This document shows, in pieces, positions 16,071 through 24,071 of a stretch of 64,000 nucleotides of DNA (position 1 is its first letter; the number at the start of each line of letters is the position of its first letter). Location: assembly GCA_022822725.1 (NCBI GenBank), contig JAJEAN010000001.1:186001-250000 (forward strand), read 5' to 3'. The notes beneath the pieces were generated by a model. That model was given only the letters and a program-made list of their open reading frames with translations, did no database searches and was not told the origin of the DNA. This stretch comes from Candidatus Latescibacterota bacterium. Its GTDB lineage: Bacteria > JAAXHH01. The translations under genes and the position numbers were made by a program.

Positions 16071-17693
16071 TCATGAACCATTCCTTTCCTGCCTGATCTG
16101 CTCCCATCGCTGCTGCAATATGTCGTTCTCCGGCTCGATGCGGACGGCATTCCCCATCGCCTCATCGGCCCCGCCGTAGTCCCCTCTCGCGTTCCGCACG
16201 ATGGCCAGCGTTTCGTAGGCGACGGCGGTAGGCGCGATCTCAACCGCCCGGCCGGCCAGTTCCAGGGCACGGTCCAGGTCCACCCCGTGCCGGGCGATGA
16301 GCCAGGCCAGGTTCGTATAGGCCTCGACATAATTCGAATCGAGCTGGATCGCCTGCTGGTATGCGTTTCGAGCCTCTTCGTACATACCCAGCTCCACGTA
16401 AGCTACGCCCAGGTTGTTGTAGGCGTGAACGAAACGGGGCGACAGCTCCGTCGCTATCCTGAATTCCCGCACGGCGTCCTCGTACCGGCCCAGGCGGGTC
16501 AGGGCCGTTGCCATGTTGTAATGCACCTCCGCCACCCGCGGGTTCAGCCGTACCAGGGATTCCGCCTGCGACAACGCTTCCCTGAACCCGTTGAGCTGCT
16601 GAAACGTATCGAGAAAACGCCCGGCATCTTCCGGTCTACCCATGGCGTTCAGGGTGTTTCCGATGGCAAGATAGGGTTCGGGGTACGCCCGGTTGAGTTC
16701 GACCGCCCGTGAGAACGCTTCCAGGGCTTCTTCATGCCGTTGGTCGGCCGCATAGGCCGTGCCCGCATGGTATTGCAGGGTAGGCGACTCGGGATCCATC
16801 TCCAGGGCATCCCGGTACAGCGTGATCGCCCGTTCAGTCCGGCCCGCCCGCAGCGAGGCCTGGGCGAGGCCCGCGATGGCCTCCACCGAAACCTCATCGA
16901 TGCGCAGCGCGTTCTCGTAAGACCGTACCGCGTCGTCGACCCGGCCTTCGCTCAACGCGATGACACCGAGTTGGCAGTAGGCCTGGGCCATGCCGGTTTC
17001 CACCTGCAAGACCGCGCGAAAGGCATCCCGCGCTTCCTGGAATTTACGCTGATCCAGGAGCACACGGCCCAACGCGTACCGGGCGTCGGCAAAGTCCGGA
17101 TCGATGGACAGGGCATTGGTATAGGAGATCTCGGCCTCGCCAAGGGCGCCCAGTTTCTCTTCCGTGGTCCCCCGGCCGTAGTGAAACAGGCTGTTGTCGG
17201 GGTCGCGATCCGTCGCCTCGACGAACGACTTGATCGATTCGACAAGCCGGCCCGTATACTGGTAGGCCTGGCCCAGATTGTAGTACGGTTCGACGCGATC
17301 GGGATCCATTTCCACGACGCGGCGGAAGGCATCGATCGCGTCGTCGTACCGTTCCTGCTGGGCGTAGACCAGACCCAGGTTGAAACGGGCATCGACGTCT
17401 CCGGGACGCAGTTCGGTGACGACCAGGAAGGCTGCTTCCGCCGTATCCAGCTTATCCAGTGCGACGGCGGCCAGGCCCAGGTTGAAGTAGTTGGAAGGTT
17501 CGTTCCTGTTCTCCTCGATCTGACGTCGGAAATGCATCACGTCTTCGAGCAGAAGGGACTCGTCCTCAGGCGACAGTTGCCTGGGTGCATCATCCTGACG
17601 GACGTTGGATATTTGCGTGATGTATGGACCGGTGTCCATGAGCAGGAGCAGGGGCAGGAAAAGCAAAAATACTACGAGGAGGATATTGCGCAT
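16071..17693 (-). CDS. Membrane-anchored tetratricopeptide (TPR) protein
   Basis: A 540-residue protein with one N-terminal hydrophobic segment (MRNILLVVFLLFLPLLLLMD), an uncleaved anchor or signal, then about 12 TPR units of 34 residues from about residue 65 to the end. Canonical units include NYFNLGLAAVALDKLDTAEA, ARFNLGLVYAQQERYDDAID and AYNNLGVAYVELGMYEEARN. TPR arrays are protein-interaction scaffolds; location is probably periplasmic, facing the cytochrome and propeller lipoproteins encoded next to it. It starts 10 bp after the cytochrome gene with only a weak ribosome site, suggesting coupling. TPR proteins beside ASPIC/UnbV proteins are common, but the partner relation here is inferred. 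Confidence 0.88.
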   Translation of the reverse strand: MRNILLVVFLLFLPLLLLMDTGPYITQISNVRQDDAPRQLSPEDESLLLEDVMHFRRQIEENRNEPSNYFNLGLAAVALDKLDTAEAAFLVVTELRPGDVDARFNLGLVYAQQERYDDAIDAFRRVVEMDPDRVEPYYNLGQAYQYTGRLVESIKSFVEATDRDPDNSLFHYGRGTTEEKLGALGEAEISYTNALSIDPDFADARYALGRVLLDQRKFQEARDAFRAVLQVETGMAQAYCQLGVIALSEGRVDDAVRSYENALRIDEVSVEAIAGLAQASLRAGRTERAITLYRDALEMDPESPTLQYHAGTAYAADQRHEEALEAFSRAVELNRAYPEPYLAIGNTLNAMGRPEDAGRFLDTFQQLNGFREALSQAESLVRLNPRVAEVHYNMATALTRLGRYEDAVREFRIATELSPRFVHAYNNLGVAYVELGMYEEARNAYQQAIQLDSNYVEAYTNLAWLIARHGVDLDRALELAGRAVEIAPTAVAYETLAIVRNARGDYGGADEAMGNAVRIEPENDILQQRWEQIRQERNGS

Positions 17694-17703
17694 GCCGTAC
17701 CCG

Positions 17704-19632
17704 TCAATCGAAGTAGGATCTGATACGATCGCGGAGGCTCAGCCCTTTCGAAGGCGTGGAAACTTCCAAGTGTCCGACCGGCCGTACCGAGGTGACGTCC
17801 GAAGCCACGGTCATGTCTTTCTGCGTCCACTTCTTGAGATCCGCCAACGGTTTGAACGCTCTCCTGTATATCAGATCGGTATGGATATCCACGCGGTCGA
17901 CACCCGTCGGCATTTCAAAGATATACACAGAACGGTCTGCCTCGCGCGCCTTGATTCGCGTGTCCTCGACTATGCGGGTTGCTTGCCAATCCATAACGTG
18001 GGTATTACCCTCGTCATCACCGAAAACCAGGGCAAATCCCTTGCCCGGGTAGCCCGCGTAGTTTCCTTCGGCCAGATCGCCTTCACCGCCGTAGGACGGT
18101 ACGCGCTGGTCCCCCACGTAACGCAGGGTATCGCCATTGGACAATACGGGCGTGACGAGCAACAGCATGTTCCTGATGGTGATCCCCGATGGGATATGGT
18201 GGCCGGTATTGACGTTCCGCACGTCCACCGTCACCGCCAGCTGCCCGCTTGAAACAACGGCATCTATGGCCAGGGTGGCGGCGTTAGGCAGAAGCTCCTC
18301 CGTGGCCCCGGGGAACCCGTGCGTTTTAACGGTGGTCGGGTCCCGGTATCCGATGGGTGTCCAGAACTTCTCCGCATCGCCGTTTACGAACGAACCAAAG
18401 GTGAATCCGTCGGCATCGGGTTTCATGTGGCAGTCCTGGCACTCGATGCCCATGGCCGAATAGGGGCTGTCCTTCCACTCCTGGTACGTATCCATGAACG
18501 GAAGGCCGTGCTTGTTCTTGTGCTGGTGGCAGGCGGAGCAGTAGTCGCTGCTCGTGTAGATCGGATTGTAACTGGCCACCATGGGCGAAGTGTTGGATGA
18601 TCCCGGCAACGGGGTGAAGTTGATGACGTCGTCATAGGGACCGTAGACGAATATCGGCGGGAACTTCCCCTTGATGAGGCGGGCCTCCCGTTCCTCTTCC
18701 ATGGCCACCAGGTTCAGGGTTACCGATCCGTTCACGCCCGCGTGATCATTAACCTCCACATTCTGTATCTTGTGGCAGAAGTCGCAGTGAATCCCCGCAC
18801 CGTCGACCGAACCGGCCATTCTTTCGTACTCCATGCGTTCAAGCGTCTTGTAGTCCTGGACGGTCGGATAGGCCTGCGAACGATTGTACACGACTTTCAG
18901 GTCGGTGTGGCCCGGTGCGCGTACGGCGGCCGAGGGGGCGTGGCAGTCGGCGCATTCTCCGGCTTCATCGGGGAAATCCAGCCGGAAGCCGGGCCCCACG
19001 TTCTCATTGCCGTCCGCATCCGTACCGTCGTAGAGATTCAAAGTCCACGGATTGGTTACGCCTTTCGCGTGCTGGGAAGCACTCCATTGATCGTAGAGGT
19101 CTCTGTGGCAGAGGTAACAGGTCGGTTCGAAATGGCAGAGGTTGCATCCCTCTTCAAAGCCCGTGTGGGATTGCGTGCGCAGACGCTCCAGTTCTTCCGG
19201 GTCCTCGCGCAGGTCGACCAGTGATTTGTGAGGAGTGATGAAATCGTAGGATTCGTCTTTTTCTTCGGGTACTTTTTGCAATACGATCGTCGTATATGAT
19301 GTTTTGGGATCTACCATGACCCCGCCATTCAACCAGCCTTCCTTGCCGGCCGTTACCGCGTAATGCTGCACAGGATCTTCAATGATGTTCAGGGTGAACC
19401 TGCCCTCGGAATCGGTAAGCACGTAATCCGGTTTTCCGTGTTCCCGTACGCGGACATCGGGTATGGGGTCTTTCCCATCGATAACGACACCGCTCAACCG
19501 AACGGCCTGGGCATGCGCATCCAAACCGGTCAGCGCCATGGCGGATGCGATACATCCGATCACGAAAACCTTTATCACCTGCCCGTATCCGCTCAGCCCT
19601 TTCAACATCATCGAATGCCCCAATTCTTTCAT
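17704..19632 (-). CDS. Secreted hexaheme c-type cytochrome with N-terminal carboxypeptidase-regulatory-like domain
   Basis: A 642-residue exported protein. After a signal (hydrophobic to about residue 41, AHAQ) comes a CarboxypepD-reg-like beta domain (about 45-120, VRLSGVVIDGKDPIPDVRV). Six CxxCH haem c motifs follow at residues 163, 172, 227, 283, 365 and 398 (CNLCH, CYLCH, CADCH, CDFCH, CSACH, CQDCH), resembling the cytochrome c554 / multihaem superfamily. A haem-free C-terminal beta-rich part (about 440-640) contains NTGHHIPSG. It is probably a periplasmic or surface electron carrier or oxidoreductase. ATG 19632 lies right against a 12-bp hairpin; ATG 19611 (Met-Met-Leu-Lys) is an alternative start. 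It is gene 4 of the cluster. Confidence 0.9.
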   Translation of the reverse strand: MKELGHSMMLKGLSGYGQVIKVFVIGCIASAMALTGLDAHAQAVRLSGVVIDGKDPIPDVRVREHGKPDYVLTDSEGRFTLNIIEDPVQHYAVTAGKEGWLNGGVMVDPKTSYTTIVLQKVPEEKDESYDFITPHKSLVDLREDPEELERLRTQSHTGFEEGCNLCHFEPTCYLCHRDLYDQWSASQHAKGVTNPWTLNLYDGTDADGNENVGPGFRLDFPDEAGECADCHAPSAAVRAPGHTDLKVVYNRSQAYPTVQDYKTLERMEYERMAGSVDGAGIHCDFCHKIQNVEVNDHAGVNGSVTLNLVAMEEEREARLIKGKFPPIFVYGPYDDVINFTPLPGSSNTSPMVASYNPIYTSSDYCSACHQHKNKHGLPFMDTYQEWKDSPYSAMGIECQDCHMKPDADGFTFGSFVNGDAEKFWTPIGYRDPTTVKTHGFPGATEELLPNAATLAIDAVVSSGQLAVTVDVRNVNTGHHIPSGITIRNMLLLVTPVLSNGDTLRYVGDQRVPSYGGEGDLAEGNYAGYPGKGFALVFGDDEGNTHVMDWQATRIVEDTRIKAREADRSVYIFEMPTGVDRVDIHTDLIYRRAFKPLADLKKWTQKDMTVASDVTSVRPVGHLEVSTPSKGLSLRDRIRSYFD

Positions 19633-19639
19633 TACATAA

Positions 19640-19673
19640 GAGAATCCCTCATCGAACGGACTGAGGGATTCTC
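19640..19673 (-). other. 12-bp perfect inverted repeat at the PorV / cytochrome junction
   Basis: GAGAATCCCTCA (19640-19651) and its exact complement TGAGGGATTCTC (19662-19673) enclose a 10-nt loop. On the minus-strand transcript it forms a stable hairpin 57 bp after the porV-like stop and only 7 nt before ATG 19632. No U-run follows, so it is more likely a processing, stability or attenuation element than an intrinsic terminator. Confidence 0.82.
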
Positions 19674-19729
19674 CAGTGCTTCAGCTAACGTTATTTCTTT
19701 CCATCCATCGGTACTTCCTGGCTTGTTGT

Positions 19730-20713
19730 TTAGAAGCCCACGCCGACGGACACGCGATGCAGGTCATCCAGCAGATTGTACTGCGTATACGCGTAATCAA
19801 CATTGAGACTTAATTCACCCTGGCTGAACCGGAGACCGGCGCCAGCAGAAACGCCTTCATCCTGGCCGCCGCTGTATCCGGCTTTCCAGCCAACCCGGCC
19901 CGCGATGTATTCGTTCACCCACCACTCGATACCGAGATTGAGCACGGAATCGAACTCGCGAAGCTTCCAGAGTTCGGCGCTGGTCATCAAGCTTCCCACC
20001 GGCAGTTCGTACGGTTCAATGGCAAAACCGATACGGAACGTAGTGGGCAACTGGTCACGAGCGCTCGACTCATCGATGAACTGCATATCCGGACCGAAGT
20101 TCTGGAACGAGGCGCCAATACGGAAGTTACGGAAATCCGTCGTATAGATGGTGCCCACGTCGACCGCCACCGCCGTGCTGGTCCGGTCATCGTCACCGGC
20201 GCCGCTCGTGCCTTCCGACACGTACTTCAGCGAACCGCCGACCGCGAACGAATCGGTCAGACGACGTGCATAACTCGGACCGATGGCCAGGTCCGTCACG
20301 TTAAAGTTCTGGCCCTGGTTGGCGAATTGACCCGTCGGATCTCCAGAGGTGGTATAGGGTATGTCGCCCGAAAGCAGCGAATGCACACTCACACCCACAG
20401 CGCCGTTGTCGCCGAGATTCCAGACGAGGCCTGCGCTGAACACCGTCATTTCCGCAAAATACGGAGCGTAGGAAACGCCGACTGCACCTCTGCCCTCTAC
20501 GAACACCATGGTAGCCTGGTTCGTCAGGGCCGAGAAGGCGCCCAGATCCGTATAGGAAGTGGCGGAAGATGCAACACCTGCGACACGTGCGCTGGAATCG
20601 AGCGTCAGAAACTTCGTCGCGGCGGTTCCACCTTTGGAAACCTGAGCATGTGCCGGTGCTGACAGTGCCAGCAGGAGTCCGGTGACCACGCCCCAGCGAA
20701 ACAATACTTTCAT
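19730..20713 (-). CDS. PorV/PorQ-family outer-membrane barrel protein
   Basis: A 327-residue outer-membrane protein: signal MKVLFRWGVVTGLLLALSAPAHAQ, then the PorV/PorQ-like opening KGGTAATKFLTLDSSARVAGVASSATSYTDL with an N-terminal fold resembling FadL-type beta barrels. Alternating amphipathic strands end in an aromatic residue (VSVGVGF), as expected for insertion by the BAM complex. In Bacteroidota PorV shuttles type IX secretion cargo to the surface attachment machinery. Its position immediately after a gene for a protein with a type IX-like sorting domain supports that role, though core secretion genes are not in this window. ATG 20713 has a strong GGAGG box; the 12 codons upstream are excluded. 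Confidence 0.88.
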   Translation of the reverse strand: MKVLFRWGVVTGLLLALSAPAHAQVSKGGTAATKFLTLDSSARVAGVASSATSYTDLGAFSALTNQATMVFVEGRGAVGVSYAPYFAEMTVFSAGLVWNLGDNGAVGVSVHSLLSGDIPYTTSGDPTGQFANQGQNFNVTDLAIGPSYARRLTDSFAVGGSLKYVSEGTSGAGDDDRTSTAVAVDVGTIYTTDFRNFRIGASFQNFGPDMQFIDESSARDQLPTTFRIGFAIEPYELPVGSLMTSAELWKLREFDSVLNLGIEWWVNEYIAGRVGWKAGYSGGQDEGVSAGAGLRFSQGELSLNVDYAYTQYNLLDDLHRVSVGVGF

Positions 20714-20742
20714 TAGAAAACCTCCCTGAATCGGACCGCCCC

Positions 20743-20771
20743 GCGCCATGGCCCGTCATGGCCCATGGCGC
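20743..20771 (-). other. 9-bp perfect inverted repeat between the surface-protein and PorV-like genes
   Basis: GCGCCATGG (20743-20751) and CCATGGCGC (20763-20771) can pair around an 11-nt loop in the 74-bp gap. No U-run follows. It is one of three strong hairpins at successive junctions of this cluster. Confidence 0.75.
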
Positions 20772-20787
20772 TGGACGTAACCGCAGT

Positions 20788-23700
20788 TTACCGCCGGACG
20801 TAGAGTTTCAGTGTCTTCGCGTAGTCCACGCCACCGATCTCGGCTTCTACCACGATGATATACAGACCGCTGGCAACCGGCACGTTGGAATCGTTCTTCA
20901 GATCCCAATCCGTCACACCGCCGATCGTCGTGGTCTGGTCACCCGGCACGGAGAACTGCTTCACCTGCAGGCCGGCCGCATCGAAGATCGTGATGCGGGA
21001 CGGTACCGGAGCGTTGAAGAACTTGACGGTTTGCGACTTCGTTGCCAGATCCCACTGGGCCTGGAAGACGAAGGGGTTCGGCGCGACTGTGATCAGATTC
21101 TCGAATTCGGCCACACCAGCCGCAACCTCGTTACGGACCACGGTAGTCGGGATAACGTCCTGTCCCGGTACCTGCGGTCCCACCGTCAAACCACGGTACG
21201 GATACTGGCCGTGCCAGCGTCCGTCCGTACCGTTCGCGTTCATCGTGTAGAAACTCTCGAGCCCGTTGATCGTACGGGTAATAACGCGCTGCGAGGAGCC
21301 TTGATCTGCCACGTAGTTGTCGAAATCGTGCTGTTGCGCGCTTTCGTTATCCACCGAGGCTACGTAGTACCAGTAGCTGAAACCGATCAGCACGGAACGA
21401 TCTTCGAACATATAACCGCTCTTGCCGACCAGGCGGGGATCAGTGGCAATTCCGCCGACGCTGGTAATCTGCGCATCGCCGGATCCGATGGCATCCGGAT
21501 AGCGATCCGAGAAGCTGGTGGCGATGGCTGTCGTAGCGCCCAGAGCATTGTTCGCTTCGACGATCTGAGCCGAACTGGGCTTGGTTTCGACGAAATCATC
21601 CTCGAAACCAGGCAGCCTGTCGCCAGCCGGATACGGGTTCGGATAGGAAACGGACTCAGGCGGATTCAGGCTGTTGGTCTGATTTCCGCCGCCGCCGCCG
21701 AATTCAGCGATCTGTACGTACGGACCGGAGAAGTTCGGCGCCGCGAAGCGCTTCACTAGGTCGTCGGCCACGAAGTCGTACACCCGGCCGATGTTGTAAT
21801 CGGCGCCGAGTGTCAGGCCTTCGTGGATGAACCGGGCGTAGGGATGGCCCTGCTTCACCGCGGCACTCGTCGGATCGGTTACGTCCGTGACCGGTGCGGC
21901 GCCTTCGCTCAGACCGAGGTTCGGCGGGATCACCGTACTGTTGTAACCGACTTCATGGGCTACCGTAGCGGTCGGGAACTGATCGATGAAACCGGAAGCG
22001 CGGTATACGCGGTACTTCGCGAAATCCACGGTTCCCCGGCCCGGATCAATAGCCGTTTCCGCATTGTTGGCCCACGCCAGCGCGATCGTACCGTTGGCGG
22101 TCGGGAAGACCGACAGGGTAGGAGGCGGAGGCGGGTGGAACAGCGCGCCGCTGGCTGCGCCGCGACCGAAGTTGATCGTCTGCGACATTACAGCGCCGTC
22201 GGCGTCCCGCATGACGGAACCATCCGCGTTGTACATGGGGATGGTACGGTCATTGGAACCGTCCCAGTAGTACGTGTTGTTGGCCATGTTGTACTTCCGC
22301 TGCATCCAGACGTCCTGCGCGCGGAGGTAAACGTCGTAAGCGCCATCCTTGCCAGCGCCGATGAGGTCAACATGCCAGATGGTCAGGTCTTCGCCGGGCG
22401 CCTTGGTGTAGGGGCCCCAACCCAGGGCGTTCCGAATGCAACCGGCGCCCGAGGTCTCTTCCTTCGTGTCGCTTCCGTTGTACGGATCGGGGACGATGCC
22501 CTTGAACACGCCGTCAAGATCGAAGAGCGTAACGCTGTCGTACTGACCAGGCTGCAGACCAAGGGCAGCCACGCCGGGATTGCCGGACTGGCCCAGGTTG
22601 CGCGGGTCGCCCCACATCAAGCCCATGCCCGCGGCCGATCCACCAGGCTGCGTCTTGGCGGTCCAGGTGCTGATATCGGTCTCTCTGCCGAGAGGAGAAC
22701 CGCTGGTGAAGAGATCCGGATGCGGCGCACTGCTTCCGCCCGGAACGTTGACCTTCTTGCCCTCGAGGTACTTGGTAAGCGAACCCTCGTACCAGCCGAA
22801 CACGCCTCTCAAGTCGGCAATCCACCATTCGTGGGTATTGAAGAGGCCGACGGACGGCGCATCGTAGATATCCAGCGCCGCGACGTTGTTCGTGTCACCA
22901 AGGGGATCATCGTCGCCGGAACCTTCAAGAATCATCAGGGACGCTTCGCCTACGTGCAACGGATTGAAGTTACCGTTGGTCGTATTCCACACGTAGGAAT
23001 CGATTCCCGGATGTCCCGGATTGTCCTCGTCGAACATGGTGACCAGGCCCGAATAGAACCGGTCGTCGTACGGAGCCTGGTTGAAACGGCCCGAATTGAT
23101 CAACCCTTCCGGTACGGCGAGCGGCATCACACGGCTGAACATGGCGGGCGGCTGCTTGTCGTCGCCACCGGTACCGCCGCCGATCGCCCCACCCGTAAGC
23201 AGCGGGTTGTTCGTCCACGGAATATCGAAGTCGTAATTGAAGATGATCAGGAAGTTCCTGACCGTAACGCCTTCTTCTTCCAGGGTGCCATCCGTATTCA
23301 CGTCCACGTCGCCATGCACGTTCAACACATGACGCAGCAGGATGAAGTCATTCGTATGGCCGTAGCCGTAGCTGAAGCTGTACGATTGACGCAGGATACG
23401 GATGCCGCTGTTCGTGTTGAAGGTAGCTTCCGTTATGAAGGGCTCACGGTATCCACCGGGGCCCACGGTGCCGCCACCGAAACCGGGACTGGTCGAACCA
23501 CCCTGATCGGACCAGAAGCCCGCAGGCGGATTCTCACGCTTGTGAGGCGGAGCCCGGTATACGTTGTTGGTACCGACAAAAGCGCCTTCAGCCCGGCTTG
23601 CAGGCATACCGGCCACGGCATTGGGCAGATAGGCCGTAATGCCGAAGGCAGACGCCCACAGCGGCGCATCCAGCCCGCCCGCCGGGAAGGTGTACGAAGG

Positions 23701-23982
23701 AAAACCCATCGTAGGACTCATGGAACGGCCCGACCCACGCCAACCCCAACCGGTGTAGGTATCGGTCAGTTCCGAATTCATGACGGCCATATAGGTCTGG
23801 CCGCCAATATAGGCATCCTGTCTTTCATCCACGCCGAGCTCGTGAGGTATCGGAACCAACTGAGCCGTCGCGGAATTCGCCGGGGCGTCCGGCAACGCCG
23901 TGAGATATGAAGCTGTCCCAAGGATTGCCGCCGAAGAAAGCACCAACGCTCCGGCTGTTACGTATCGACGCCATTTCTTCAA
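20788..23982 (-). CDS. Large secreted protein with type IX-like C-terminal sorting domain
   Basis: A 1064-residue exported protein. A signal-like leader (KKWRRYVTAGALVLSSAAIL to about residue 41, ending SATAQ) precedes a long central region of unrecognised, Gly/Asn/Pro-rich beta character. The C-terminal hundred residues match FlgD-Ig / T9SS type A sorting domains: VAPNPFVFQAQW, RITIFDAAGLQVKQF, WDLKNDSNVPVASGLYIIVV and final KTLKLYVRR. The start is taken as TTG 23982, because an AAGGAGG box sits 6 bp upstream and the signal begins there; the frame stays open further upstream without a ribosome site. It is gene 2 of the cluster, probably displayed on the cell surface with help of the PorV-like product. 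Its ligand or activity is unknown. Confidence 0.85.
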   Translation of the reverse strand: MKKWRRYVTAGALVLSSAAILGTASYLTALPDAPANSATAQLVPIPHELGVDERQDAYIGGQTYMAVMNSELTDTYTGWGWRGSGRSMSPTMGFPSYTFPAGGLDAPLWASAFGITAYLPNAVAGMPASRAEGAFVGTNNVYRAPPHKRENPPAGFWSDQGGSTSPGFGGGTVGPGGYREPFITEATFNTNSGIRILRQSYSFSYGYGHTNDFILLRHVLNVHGDVDVNTDGTLEEEGVTVRNFLIIFNYDFDIPWTNNPLLTGGAIGGGTGGDDKQPPAMFSRVMPLAVPEGLINSGRFNQAPYDDRFYSGLVTMFDEDNPGHPGIDSYVWNTTNGNFNPLHVGEASLMILEGSGDDDPLGDTNNVAALDIYDAPSVGLFNTHEWWIADLRGVFGWYEGSLTKYLEGKKVNVPGGSSAPHPDLFTSGSPLGRETDISTWTAKTQPGGSAAGMGLMWGDPRNLGQSGNPGVAALGLQPGQYDSVTLFDLDGVFKGIVPDPYNGSDTKEETSGAGCIRNALGWGPYTKAPGEDLTIWHVDLIGAGKDGAYDVYLRAQDVWMQRKYNMANNTYYWDGSNDRTIPMYNADGSVMRDADGAVMSQTINFGRGAASGALFHPPPPPTLSVFPTANGTIALAWANNAETAIDPGRGTVDFAKYRVYRASGFIDQFPTATVAHEVGYNSTVIPPNLGLSEGAAPVTDVTDPTSAAVKQGHPYARFIHEGLTLGADYNIGRVYDFVADDLVKRFAAPNFSGPYVQIAEFGGGGGNQTNSLNPPESVSYPNPYPAGDRLPGFEDDFVETKPSSAQIVEANNALGATTAIATSFSDRYPDAIGSGDAQITSVGGIATDPRLVGKSGYMFEDRSVLIGFSYWYYVASVDNESAQQHDFDNYVADQGSSQRVITRTINGLESFYTMNANGTDGRWHGQYPYRGLTVGPQVPGQDVIPTTVVRNEVAAGVAEFENLITVAPNPFVFQAQWDLATKSQTVKFFNAPVPSRITIFDAAGLQVKQFSVPGDQTTTIGGVTDWDLKNDSNVPVASGLYIIVVEAEIGGVDYAKTLKLYVRR

Positions 23983-24021
23983 AATGAACCTCCTTATGCC
24001 GGCAACGTTCCGAGAACGCGG

Positions 24022-24070
24022 CCAACGTTGCGGGAAGACGCGCGGTTGATGCGCAACTTCCCGCGTTGGA
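24022..24070 (-). other. Large imperfect inverted repeat after the TonB receptor gene
   Basis: CCAAC and GCGGGAAG on the left (24022-24037, separated by a 3-nt bulge) pair with CTTCCCGC and GTTGG on the right (24058-24070). CGC/GCG can pair inside. It lies in the 89-bp gap between the receptor stop and the TTG start of the surface-protein gene; no U-run follows. Confidence 0.75.
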
Positions 24071-24071
24071 T

